A stretch of DNA of 64,000 bases, from contig NW_027472018.1 of assembly GCF_965638725.1 (NCBI RefSeq), forward strand, positions 124,001 through 188,000, given 5' to 3'. Below the pieces are notes generated by a model. That model did no database searches and had not been told where the DNA came from. It saw only the letters and a list, made by a program, of their open reading frames with translations. Of the stretch, positions 50,936-63,186 are shown piece by piece. This stretch comes from Aptenodytes patagonicus. Taxonomy: Eukaryota; Chordata; Aves; Sphenisciformes; Spheniscidae. Each line of letters opens with the position of its first letter. Position 1 is the stretch's first letter. The position numbers and the translations under genes are program-made.

Positions 50936-53900
50936 CGGTGAGAGAGCACGAGCGTGCTAGTTCTTCAGGAATCGGTTGGGTGTATCCTAAGGGGGAAGTG
51001 TGCAAATTGCTAGTCTGAACTTGAGCAGGAAGGATGCAAGTGTTAAAAAGGTGAAACGTGCACTTGGCATGCTGTTGGCCACTGCAAGAACTTTCAGCCT
51101 GGGACCTAGCCCACCTAAGGGTGTGTTGGATCGGTTTTAACTAGCAATCCAGAAAGAGTATTGAGCATGAATCTGTCATAGTTTATCACAGAGTACTGGT
51201 TGAATTGCCTTTTACGTGCTCCTCTTTAAGGAAGTTACAGGGGAACCTCAGTGTTGGAAGCTTGATAAAACTGGTGAAGTTGCTGCGGTGCCTAAATATT
51301 CTGCAGTTTTCCAGTACAACCTTTTGCAGCTCAAATGAGTTATCTGTAGTCTTGCCCCTTTACAATGAATAAGGATGAACTAGCCACTGGACTTTGAAGT
51401 TGGTTGCTATTAAGCTCTTGTCCTCATCATAAGCATGATGAGCAGATGGAAAACTTCAAAGGAGGAAAACTGTAAGTAAAGTTTTCTGTCAAATTAGTTT
51501 CAAGAAGGCGGAGGCAAGATAAAACATTGTTTTCTAAAACCTTTTCAGATGTCTGTAGAATTGGGACCTGTTGATGAAGGGGGCTCGAAGTTGGACTGAA
51601 AATCAAACTTGGTTCACAGAAGGCTGCAACTGGGGTGTTGGAGGATGGTGTAACAAAAATGTAGCGTAAGTGGAAAATACTTGCTGACTGTAGGCATAAA
51701 GGAGGTTAAAAGCATCTGTAGGTAGTAGAGAAAGGAATATAAGATTCTACATATAAAGAACAACAAGAAAAAATCTTGGAATGACAAAGTATGCAGTAAG
51801 TACAGAAATACCATGTTTCTAATAAACTTTTTTCTATTTGATTAAAAAAAAATTATTATTAAAACAAAAAAGCTACTTCCTTGTTCATTTGTAGGTTAAA
51901 AAAAAAGCTGTTAAATAGCAGCTAGATGGGACAACTGTTTCAAGGTCAGTGTGTCCATAACTTTTACCTGGGTTTTGAAAAAAATGGGCTGGAATTCTCT
52001 GGTCTGCTGGTATTTATTAAAAAAAAAAAAATACTGGAGTAGCAGGAAATTGTAAGTAAAGGATCAGGGAGGAAACACGTTTCACTCTGGGAAAGGAGGA
52101 TAGCATGGTTAGTGGGTCAGTTAGTCTAGAATTAATTGTAGGCAAAATAAAGGAAACCTGCTCTAAGACTTGCTTGATAATAAATTAAGGGGTTGGAACA
52201 TAAGTAATTGAAGTGGTTTATATAGAATATATCTTATTTTACCAAATCACAGGCTTGATTGATAACATCAGACTTGTCACAATTTTTAGAAAGATTCACT
52301 TTGGCTTTAATTAGCTCTATATGTCAACTATAGAACACTCAATAGCAGGTTGATTTCTCTGAGCTATCCCCAGTTCTCAGCAAATCGTTAACAGATATCA
52401 TAAATGGAGACTTTCCTTCTTGTCGAGTCCTGCAGGAGTTGGTATTCAGTCTTATGCAACTAAAAAAGCAAAACCTCGTGTTGGCTGCCTGAAAATAATG
52501 TATTAAAAACACAGATCATGTCTTTAATCTTTGCATCATGAATTGTGAGGCAGTTTGAACTCTGGCCATCTGGATTATTTGGTAGGACTGGATGAACACC
52601 TGCTGTTAGGAAAAAAAAACCTAATACAACTAGAAGCAGAGACTACAGGGCATACTTGTGGAAAGCTAGGGTCATTCTGGGAAGCAGGGTGGGTTCTTCC
52701 ATAATTCTCCAAAGTCTTTATTTCAGTTTTCAGGTTCCTGATTGCTAAAAATCCCTCTGTGTCAGTGGCGCGCAGTTAGCAGTGGGTAGAGGGGTTTTTC
52801 TTATGTTTATAAACTGTTTTCAAAGATGTTTTGGTATTTCTGGTGGGTTGTGGGGGTTTCTTTGTTTGTTTGGGTTTTTTTCCTCCTGGTGAAAAACTTC
52901 TCCCTTTCAGGTAGGGGAGGAAGAAACAGTGTAAAAGGAGCTGGACTGACAGGAGAAACAAAGGGTATTTTCTTTCTAGGACTTGTGGACCTCATCTCTT
53001 CTTGCTTCCAGTGTCTTTGAAGAGACAACTTTGTCCTGCGGGGCTATAAACTGGGCTAGGACTGAGCGTCCTGCGTTCTGCCTTGGACTGTCATGTTGAT
53101 GTCCGGCCCTGTCTGTTTTTCCTCAGGCTGACTGGGAAGTTCATAACCCCAGGTGCTTCCTACGTGAGTGAGCCAGGGCCCTGAAGGGAGCATTAGCAGA
53201 TTCTGTCTGAGACTGTGTTCCACATGGAGCCTGTGCAGCCCACAGGGCTGAGTGAGTGCTGTCCAGAGTGATGGTGGAGGGCATGACCCCCTGGGCTGTG
53301 GTGGGACAGCCTGACTGTCCCATGAGTGCAGCACCTTCTCAGGGTGTGCAGGGCTGTCCCCGGGTTCCTGCATGGAGGTGCCACCTCAGGGTCTGTGGTG
53401 GAGTGAAGGAAAGCTGTGGGCTGTGTTCTGGGTGGAGATGTGATGTATGTGATCCTCCTAGAGAGAGTACAGGAGGCAGCAGAACTGGGACTAAGTGTAT
53501 CACCTTCGGTCCCAGCCCTGCTGCTATGGTATGGGTCTTACAGTGTGGGGCTAGCTGGTGGAGGGAGGGAAGAGGTTGTACTGGGTGCTCTGTTTCCTTT
53601 TGACTGTAGGACAGCATTGAAGAGTACTCTTTTCTTCATAGTGCCCTGCCTGCAAGCTGGAACTGGTCCTGAGCACAGGTGTTGGAGCAGCATCTCACCC
53701 AACAGGGCTATGCTGCTTTTATTTCCTCTAGCCCTTGTGGCTGGTTGTGCTGTGGGGAGAGGCTATGCAGCTGGTGCAGGTGGCAGATAGGCTGTGTCAG
53801 GGCTGCCTGTGAGCCAGGTTCATGGGGGAGACTCGGCCAGAGGCAGAGCATCGGGGGCAGGCCTGGGAGAGTCCAGCCAAAGAGTGGGATTGTGAGCAGG

Positions 53901-54511
53901 CTGCCATTTGCATCTAGAAGATGAGCGGTCCATCTCCTTGTCCAGTTTGTTCTATTGCTTCCTAGGCCACGGTGTCTGGGTTTGCTCCCCCTTTCCAGCA
54001 GCACTCCCATTTCGCTAGCCCTAGGATGCGCAGTCTTGCTTTTTGTGGGATGGAGAGTGCTTATGAATAGCTTGGAGCTGCAGTTCTGCTTCTGCCCTGG
54101 AGGTGGTTCTCTCTGACTACCTGATGTCAAATATACTTCTACTGCATGGCCAGGAGCCTGGTGCTGCCCAGCTCCAAGCAGGCTGCCGGTGGACCATGCA
54201 ACTTCCCTCTGTGGTACCCTGGCTCTCTTAGCAGATAACTGGCCGTCTGTGTGGGTAAGGTGCTGATTTATGGGGAGATGAGCGGCTGTCTCCTGGAAGT
54301 GTCTGGTAGAGTATCTAGCACTGGGTGAGCCCAAGAGGAGTAAGGCTTTAGTGGTGCAGGTACTCAATTCTCTAGTACTGCAATTTGTGCATCCTGCTTC
54401 GTGTCTTCCCCCCCCCTTCTTTTTTTTTTTTTTTTTTCCCTAAAGGCTGGAAGGATGGAGTTGGTAGTTGGCCTCATATCCCTCTTACTACGTCCCTGTG
54501 TTTCCTCACAG
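50936..54511. other. Between CpG island and first IQCA1L block
   Basis: The N-terminal coding exons of IQCA1L would be expected here, but I recognise none of them. Long homopurine/homopyrimidine runs occur near 52020 and 54410-54440. Many small frames in 53.0-54.4 kb lack any domain. Confidence 0.4.
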
Positions 54512-56714
54512 ATCTGGAAGGGCAGCCTGCAGCGCAGATGCACCAAACTTCAGAAGCAGAAGGAGAGATGGTTGCTCTTGGAATGGCGAGTTCTGCACTG
54601 AACCTGCCAAGATTGTCTTTTTTGCATTTCCCATACAGGGGCGGGTTCATCTTTCACTGTGCAGGAGTTGTGCTGCTTGTTTCCCCACAGTGCATCCCCA
54701 TGGAGCTGCCCTGATACACCTGCACAGAATGTCAAACACAGTCTTCCTTTCCTGAGGAATCACTCTGCATGCTTAGCACGGATTAGCTTTTGTGAGGACT
54801 GCTCCACAGCTCAGCTTCTTTCAGACTGGGCTTCTGGCTCCATGCCCTGTTTGTGCCATGATGATCTAGTGGATCAGGTGAGATCTGAATGAAGTTGGTT
54901 TGGGAGGAGGGGGTAGACTGTGCCAACCAGCAGGGATTCACAAGAAATTGGTCACTGTGAGAATGACCCAGAAGCACTCAGGTTACAGTAAAAAGCAAAC
55001 CTTAACTCAGAGCCCATGCAGGCACTCTTCCAAAATGTCTTGGGACTGCCTTGGTCTGTGTGAGTCTGTCTTTTTCCAGGTCTGCCTGTGTCCTTGCAAG
55101 TCTCCCAGTGAGTTCTTAGTGCTGCAACATTGCAGCACTGTCATGTTGCATGTTTCTGGCCCCATGTCTATGTCCATCTGATTTGTTCTTACCAAGCTAT
55201 ACATGCCCATGGGCTAGAAGCAACCTTTTTTTTTTTTTTTTTTTTGCCTTGGTCCACTCTTCAAACCCCTCAAAAAGAACACTATAGTGTGACAAACTGA
55301 ATCAAAGTGTTCATAAAAATATCAGTAATGCCTGTGTTCTCTGTTTTTCCTTTTTGTAAGAGAACAATGACTTAAGAGTATGTGCTCTTTTCTCTCATAC
55401 GGTGGGGGGACCATGAGGGCGAGCATCTCTCTGGTTTATGATGAGTATGATGAGTGGTGCAGGTTTGAGGGGAGGGAGCTTTTTGGGAGGCTGGCACCAG
55501 TGTGCAGACCTGTGTGCATTTCTCTTCCCATGTTGTTGTGTCCCTTGGCAGCAGTGCTGCCAGGTGGCTGCTCTGGTGCATCATTAGACACTGTTCCAAA
55601 TAGCATAGGCAGGAATGGTTCGGCACTCAGAGGAAAATGAGCTGGTGATGGATAGCTCTGGTGATGCCAAAGCTGTTAAAATGTGAACCTCTGAAGTGCA
55701 GCCAGGGTTCCAGCAAGGGACTCTCATCCTCTCTGTGCTCAGCTGCTGGTGTGTGGGGACAGTGCTGGTCTATGTCCCTTCCCTTTTCTGGTTTGGTCTG
55801 AGGTAGGTTGTTGTCTCTGAGTAATGGTAACTCTGAGTTGGTAACTCATGGTGGCCCAGAATCCCTGCCTGGAGAATGGGAGATGAGTGATGATCGAAGG
55901 TTAGACAGACACTCCCCCATGAGCACACACATTGCTGTCTGAGGCTCTGTTATTCCTGATGCTGCCAGCACTGTAATGGGACTGAGTGTCCATGGTGTCC
56001 TTGGAGCTGTTCTCCATCTATGTTCTCCCCAGCAAGGATTGTTGCAAATGGTTTGTTTCCTTGTTTGTTCTCTCTCTTCATACTCTGTTCACTCTGGAGT
56101 CCTGGATGTAGCCAACAATAATGCTGCCTTCCTTCATCTCCCCTGCTTGGGGTTGTGCAGTGGGGGTGGGGGAGGTATTCACAAGTTAATTATATGGAAA
56201 AAGTAAGTCTTACTTGATATCTGTAATTTCCAGGGCCATATAACAAGGGGGGTCAGAAGGCATCCTTGTTCTAATGTCCTCTCCTTGTATAGCCCTGTAT
56301 TACCTGCTGCCAAACATGGGGGGAGACTGAAAGACCTGCTGTCTGGTAAGGTGCTTCCTGATACCTGTGTATGGAGCTGCAGACAGGGACTGTCAGAGCC
56401 CCAGTGACCGACTTGTGGTGCCCCCGGTGCTGAGAAGCTTGTGACAGGGCAGAGTGCTTCTCTGGGGCCTGATGACAGAAATGGGATGGGGACAAAAAGT
56501 GTGCTCTTGCATGAGCAATGTGTATTGGGCTGGGCTCAGGACAGTTACCTAGTGGTACCTTGCATGGTCTCCAAGTGGGAGGAGGATGCTTCCATGTGGC
56601 CCCATGCAGGGTGTGGGGCTGGAGAAGAGGATGACACGGGCAGAGTGGCCCCATGAGGAATGGCTGCTGCAGGCCACACGCCGTTTTCCCATTAGCGAGT
56701 GTTTAGTTCAGCGT

Positions 56715-56880
56715 TTTAAATAATTGTGTCCTCGGAATGATATTTAAAATCCATTTGGGAGGCAATGAGGCGGGAAAGTGCCTGTGCCATTGTGATGACG
56801 CTGCGCAGGCCGTGCCACACATGCATATTACAAACTCGTTACAGGCTCGTTTACACGCACGCTGCTCACTCCCCACACAA
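56715..56880. promoter_or_regulatory. Possible conserved noncoding element (tentative)
   Basis: The stretch has a mixed, non-repetitive composition unlike its neighbours: ttaaataattgtgtcctcgg, an AT-rich tatttaaaatcc, then CpG-containing gcatattacaaactcgtta. No coding sense was found. The call rests only on appearance. Confidence 0.2.
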
Positions 56881-59800
56881 CCTCTTTCTGATGCTCCTAA
56901 TGTTTCTTCCCCACCATGGCTGCTTCTGCTTGGCACTAGGGAGAAATTTACTTGATAAGGCAGGCCTGGTGTCATCTGCAGCAAGAGGAGCAGGGGGCAT
57001 GGCTATAGTAGTTGGGTGCTGGCCTTTGGAATGGGGATAGTGATGGGACTGTCTCTCAGGTGTCCTGTGCTTCACCTGTGCTCCATGCTCAGTGCAGAAC
57101 TGTGCTTTCTGACAAGCCCTTGCACTTGTGTTATTGCAGGCTCCAGACCCTGCAGCCCCAAGGCTTTCAGCTGCTGTGCTCTGGGCACAGCTGGGAGACA
57201 AATTGCAGCACCTGTGCCAGGCTGACCACAAGCTGGAGGGACTAGGCATGAGGGAGCAGATGGAGCAGCAGCTTCAGCAGCAGTTCCATGAGTGCTGGTT
57301 AGTGGCTGAATGGGAGGGTGGCCTTGCTCCTATCCCTCTATCCCCATTCCTCTCTGACTGCTGCATGGGCACCCTCCACTGTCCTCCCAACCTGTGCAAA
57401 ATAGAAAAACTATGTTGTAGTACAAGGCTTCTGGTATCACTTTATCCTTGTCCTGTTGGCCTTGGTGGCATGAGCAGCATTCAGTCTTCTCCCCTTGTCC
57501 TCTCCCTCCTGATTGTGTTCAGCCTCTTCTAGCCAGAGTCCCAGCTGTGGCTTTGCTTGGTGCCACCTTGTGACCAAAAGTTAGTGGGGTGAAGATCAAG
57601 CCCCCAGGTATATTTAAGGGCATGCTGGGTTATGACATCTATGTCCCTTGTACAGTGACCTTGCTGGCTCCTTTCCTGAATAGGAAATGGATGGTTCCAG
57701 CATCCTTTTCTCAGAAAAGACTGCTGGGCAGAAGCAAAGCTGGAGTAGGGGCAGAGGTTGTCAAATCAGGAGGAAGGGCAAGATATAAAACATGGGGCCT
57801 ATCTGTGGTTGAGGCAGCAAACTTTCTCAGGAGGTGGAATTTTCCCCCATCCCACCCCAGGGCTGGTAAATCTGAATTTCCAGTGCATTTGGGAAGTGTA
57901 TGTGGTGGGATGGTCTCAGGATGGAGGGGTTGGGGTCCCACAGCCTTATGCTGAAGGGGTGCTAACTGATATAATCTGGGGCAAGGAGGTGCTTTGCACT
58001 GAGCCTGGATGTGCTGCCTTCATCCATGTTCCTGCCAGCAGTCAATGGAGCATTCATAATGTACTGTCCAAGGAAGGGGGCTGCATGCTGTGGTTGGGAG
58101 GGGACTGGAGCTGCTGTAAATGCAACACAGATCAAGAAACCAGAAGGTGATACTTAATGGCTGGAACTTTGCAGGGTTTATATGCGTATGTTTGTAGATG
58201 GCTTTGTGGTGTATTGCCCTGATTGTTCCCTCCCTCTGCATGTACCTGTGAGTAGTAAGGCTCCAGCTGAAACCTTAACTTTGCTTTCAAAGAACAGGAC
58301 TGTCTGTGGTGGGTTTATTCTTCAGGACACTACACTTCATCTTCTACACATAGGGCTTTGGGTATCTGCTCTCCATTTGCCACTTCTTGTGGCTACTGCT
58401 GTGGTGAAAGAAGCATGAGCCCATCTTGGGTTTCCAGTTGCTTGCTTATTAGCACATCTTAGTGTGGACAGTGGGCAATGCCAAATGCAGGCGTCCGGAT
58501 TTGCACATGCATGGGATGCTTGGCTTTCCTTGCTGTGAGACCCTGAGTGTTGTCTGCTGTGTTGGAGGTGGGGAGAACCCAGCTGCTCTGTCTGCCAAGC
58601 TTTATTTTTCATGTGCGTTGTGGTTCAGCTCATCCAAGCCAGGCTGTGCTGCGTGTCTGTCAGCTGTCTGTGCAGCTGCCCTTCAGGGGGATGGCTCAGA
58701 GGTGCTGTAGGAAACAGGGTGGACTCTGCTGGGGGGAAGCAGTGGTTCTTCCCTGATGGTGGCAGTGGGCTGAAACACAAGTGGGGAAGGTGTGACATGA
58801 CAATGAATGAAGGGATGAGAGATGTGATGAGATGTTCTCCTGACAGATGTGGTGTGGAGATAGAGAGGCCTGAGGTAAGAGCCCCAGTGCCTTTGCGAGG
58901 TAGGGCAAAATGGAGCTGGAAGAGTGAGTCTGGTGAAGTTCAGCTGCCCCATCTTTGCAGACCGAGTCCAGCACTGTGACCTGAAGCTGATCAAGACACA
59001 GAAGAGAAAAGAGGTGGAAAAAGAGATCTGCCTGCAGGTAAGGGATGTGGACCCTCACTGTCTTGAATGTGCCCTGTGGACCTTCCTACTTGGCAACTGT
59101 GGGTGTTTTGCTTGGTGATGCTGAAGGGAAATGGAAAGGCTTTTGTGATTCATGGGGTTCAAGAGCAGAGCTCTCAGGGTTAGGAAGGTGTTAAGGCTGT
59201 TTCTTCCTGGAGAAAGCTCAGTTTACTACTGCTCTGTGCAATCTGTGTCCACGTGCAGGAGGGAGTTAGGTTGGGAATGGCTAATGTGGCCTCTAGGGTC
59301 AGTGTTCTTCGTTAGAGCCGAAGAACAGTGGGGTGTTAGAGGTGAACCAGGAGTCTGCCAGGTGCTATGTTGAGGTCGTCTTTTCTCCAGGTTGATGATG
59401 AGCTGTTGAGAGAGGAGCCACAGATACTGAATGTGGTGGACCAAGAAGATGAGAAGCCACACAAGGCAAAGAAAGCAGTAAGGTCAGGAAAAGAGCCCAG
59501 TGTTTTAGGGATCATGGGTAGGAATGCATAGCTAGTGAACTAGTAATTGAGCAGGGCTGTGGGTAGAGTTGGGGCTGGCTCATCTGGAATTGACTGTTTG
59601 GGCTAAGTCTCTGCTGGTGTTCCCCACTCAGACCCCTGTACTCTAGCTCTGGTTAAGGCCTCTCTTACCTGCTTCTGACACCGCAGCTAGCAAAGTTGCC
59701 ACACCTATCAGTAATCTGGGTTGGGAATGAAGAAAACTGTAAGAAACCTTCTGGGGAGAAGGAGGTGAGACCTAGAGAGGGAGATAAATGGTCTGTCAGC

Positions 59801-60978
59801 TTGAATATTCAAACTTCCCTTCCAGCTGGATTAGAAACTCATAAATTTCTAATAACGCAATTCACAATCCCTGCCATGTGCTAATCCTTGTCAGGGCCTC
59901 TTCCATGAGAAGCTGGCTTGCCTGTGTCAGAAGTAAGTGAGCCTGGAAAGCTCTTTTGAATGACTTTTTGCCATAGCAAGTTGCTCCTGAGCAGCAGAGA
60001 AGGTATTACTGAAGGTGGCTACTGCCTCAACTTGTTGCTGCGCAAGAGCGGTCCTGAGAAATATTTGAAGGACAACCCTCTCTACCCACAAGAGGGTCTC
60101 TAACCTGGTCCCCATGTCTCATGGCCCTGTTTGTGAATGAGGGCTTCAGCTCAGTAATGTTGTCTTGAGGATCAGGCATGTTCTACTTATTCTTTCCTTG
60201 GAGCCTGGTCTGAAGCTCTGTGAGATCTCTCTGCTACCTCTGCTTACAGGAGGGACTCTTTGTGCTTGCTGGAGTAAAGGCTTTCCCAAAACAGCAGCAG
60301 CTGGCTACCACAGTTATTGCATTAACCTTTTGCAGGCTAGCAGGATCTAGCTGCTGGTCCCCCTTCTTATGGTCAGGGTACAAGTTCTTTTGGATCCCTC
60401 TTTCCTTTCATCTACTGTATTGTAGAGGTGTGTACTTTGCTTTTGGCTTCAATCCAGCACAGCAGCTTCTGTATACCCAGGAGGTTTAACAGTAAAACAA
60501 AACCAGGGTTTACTAATGCTTAAGGTAGAAAATTAAGAGCTAATAGTTCAAGACTTGAAAACAAAGCGCACAGTATGGGCTCCAATAGCTTACTATGTGT
60601 CCTCATGTGTGCTATTTGAAGGTGGCAGCATTTAATACATCATGTTAGTGTATACAACCAGCTAATATCTGCATGAAATCATGGTTTCCTGGGTAGTCTC
60701 TGACCTGATAGGACCGTATGCTATATCTTAGGCTTGTAGCTTACACAGATGACTTGCCAGTAACAAGGTACCTTCCCTAAATCTGTCTTTTGGGGGCAGA
60801 CATACTTTGTCATGCACATGAGCATGTGTAAATGGACACACTTGCACTACTGTTGGGCTAGAGATTCCAGTTCTAACACCCTTTCTCTGTCCTACATCAT
60901 GGACAGATTTCTACCTTGTCTCTTTGTACTAGTCTGGGTAGCTGCTGTGTGGCTGGGTACCTCAGTTTTGTTTTAACA

Positions 60979-60997
60979 TCTCTCTCTCTCTCTCTCT
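60979..60997. repeat. (TC)n microsatellite
   Basis: About nine TC units within the IQCA1L remnant. Confidence 0.85.
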
Positions 60998-61974
60998 GAT
61001 AGATGGAGTTATCCACTCAACCTTGTTCTCCTTGCTTTGCCTTTAATTACTGCTTCTTGTGGGGAAGGTGTGATGTCTGGAGATGTACTGACAGTGGGTG
61101 GTCCCTGCTTCTAGCGGGGGTGGGTGGTTGCTTATGTACGCTCTAGGGAGTGCCTTCCCAAAAGCCAGTGACTGTCAGCCTCTGACCCCATGCAAACCTG
61201 CAGACAGGACTTGATCCTCTGAACTCCTCTAATGTCCCCGAGTATGAGACGTTCCAACATCTCTCATGCTCTGGTATACAAGAAATGTGCTGTAACCTTT
61301 CTGATTTCACTCTGTTCATCTTGGCCCCCAACACGAGGCAGGTGTAATCATAAAATAAATAGATAATTTAGTAAGAGATAAAACAAATCTCTTGCAATGA
61401 GAGCAACAATGTTTAGAAGTGGACAGATCACTGAAAAAAAAATTGCAACACTTTTTTTTTTTTTTTCCCAAGGATGTGCATCCTCTTCCCTCTGGTCAGC
61501 ATTGGGTCGTGGGATTGTACATGATCCCCTTCACTCTGACCTTTGAGAACCCTCTTCTTCCTCATAGACAGATCCAAAGCATCTGAGGAAGGACTTACTA
61601 AAGGCCCTGAAATCACTGGGGCCAGAGGACTGGGTGCTGCTGATCCGTGCAGCCCCTGATGTGAAGGTATTATGCAAAACCAGTGAGGAGGAGCCTGCTT
61701 TTTTCCCTACCCAGATTACACAGCCCACCGTGGAGTGTGCAGTGAGTTGGGCCAGTAAACTGGATTTGAAGGTAAAGCCTTGTGCCAGTAGCTGGATGAC
61801 AACTGCCAGATGACAATGCTGAGGGGACAGATGGTCCTGACTTCCCTCCTGTGACCTGTCAGGCAGAGAAAGCAAAGGACCTCTTTTGCTGTGGGGCCAG
61901 GGCAGATGCCAGAGCCCTGTCAATCACAAAGGAAAGGCTCTGCTGGGAGGAGGGTATGTGTGTATGTGTGTGTG

Positions 61975-62092
61975 CTTGGTTGTGTTTTGGTTTTGTTTTT
62001 TGGTGGTTTTTTTGTTTTGTTGTTTGTTTGGTTTTGTTGGGGGGGGGGGAGGTTTGTGGTGCAGTGTTTTTGTTTGGGTTTCTTTTTGTTGT
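61975..62092. repeat. T/G-rich low-complexity tract
   Basis: Runs of ttttg/tttgg units with a ten-base G run near 62041. They lie in a presumed intron of the IQCA1L remnant and create spurious long frames on both strands. Confidence 0.8.
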
Positions 62093-63180
62093 TATCCATG
62101 GGAACAGGAGGAAATTTCCACAGTTGCTGGTGCAAAGGCAGAAATGTATGCCCACTCAGCTCAAGGTCTGTGAAACTGCCTGAGTGTGAAAGCACTGCCT
62201 GCCCTCTGCCAGCATTCTGGGTGTGATGGCTAGGGACCTGGTCTCAGCCCAGCAGTCAGGGTGTTCCTCTTAGATGCCTTTCCTGGATGATTGTAGGGTG
62301 CGTGAATAGTACTGTGCATGAAGGACTAGGTTTGGATTCTGTGCCTAAGCCCATGGCTGGGGGAAGCATGATGCTATTGGTTCCAGTGGCAGGAGCAGCA
62401 GGAGGTGGAAAGACAGGTTGGAGAGAAACTAAGTGTTCTCCTTAGTTTCTCCTTTTCCTCTTCTCTAAGAGAATGCGGCCTTCTCTGTACTCCAAGTTCC
62501 CCAAGTTGGGGCTGTTGCACTGAGCCCCTCATCTGGCCAGAGGAGACTGGCTATTTGTTGTGCTATCTCCACCTTTCCTGCCATAGTGTCCTCTCATGGG
62601 CTCTCTGCTTTGTTCAGAGACCTGGCAGTGACTGATCCAAAAGCTAGTGGGATGTTCTTACCGGCAGGTTGGGCATCAGTGCCCTGGTCAAGGTGTCAGA
62701 TGGCTACAGCCAAGGCCACACAGTGCAAGCTGTGTGCGTTGGTGCTGCTAATGTCACATCCTGCAGCTGGCCAAGAAGCATGTAGTGGAAGTATGTGAGC
62801 TCCTGCAGCTGCTGAGCAAGGTGGGTTCCATCTACACGGAGGGGAGCCTGGTAGAGTCTGCAGATAACTCAACCTGTCCCCTCTGCCTTCTCCTGCTTGA
62901 CTGTTCCTCTCCAGTTGGTTTCAGCCTGATTGTCCCATTGCCTTTGTGCTTTGGACAAATGGCCAGCCCTTCCTCCTGCCCTGACCCCATTTCTGTCTTC
63001 TGTGCTGTGACCCTCCTTTGCAGCCTTTTTTACCCCCTGCATACTTGCTCTCTCTGCAGGACTGGTAAATGAAGACAGCCGTGGGTAAAATGTGGTGCCA
63101 GGCAGTGCAAGAGACAGCAGAAGTGAAGGAGGCACAAGGGAAAGACAAGAAAGAATTAAAAAAAAAAAAAGGGGGGGGGG

Positions 63181-63186
63181 AATAAA
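63181..63186 (+). terminator. Poly(A) signal of the IQCA1L remnant
   Basis: AATAAA lies about 115 bp after the disrupted final exon block, just behind an A-run and G-run. It fits the former gene end. Confidence 0.5.

Larger units (their letters stand above)
54512..63186 (+). pseudogene. IQCA1L (DRC11 family) remnant, disrupted
   Basis: Ordered, same-strand blocks match the IQ motif and AAA-domain protein family IQCA1/IQCA1L (axonemal, nexin-dynein regulatory complex). 54512-54600: IQ exon, IWKGSLQRRCTKLQKQKE, then EMVALGM in another frame. 57140-57297: EGLGMREQMEQQLQQQFHEC. 58961-59037: DLKLIKTQKRKEVEKEICLQ. 59391-59482: VDDELLREEPQILNVVDQED. 59687-59764: KLPHLSVIWVGNEENCKK, the Walker B side of the AAA domain with two residues deleted. 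61568-61666: DPKHLRKDLLKALKSLGPED. 62620-62820: TGA stop at 62629, LIQKLVGCSYRQ, frameshift, LGISALVKVSDGYSQGHTVQ, frameshift, LQLAKKHVVEVCELLQLLSK. 63060 onward: DW-stop-MKTAVGK, where the family has DWYAKTPLGK. Walker A exons and the N-terminus are not found. Many block edges keep splice signals, suggesting decay in place of a spliced gene and not a retrocopy. Family alignment is from memory. Confidence 0.8.

Noticed and set aside
53708-54367. 219-codon minus-strand frame
   Set aside because: No recognisable domain, no splice or promoter context, and no family resemblance.
61859-62226. Overlapping frames on both strands in the T/G tract
   Set aside because: They are translations of a low-complexity repeat.
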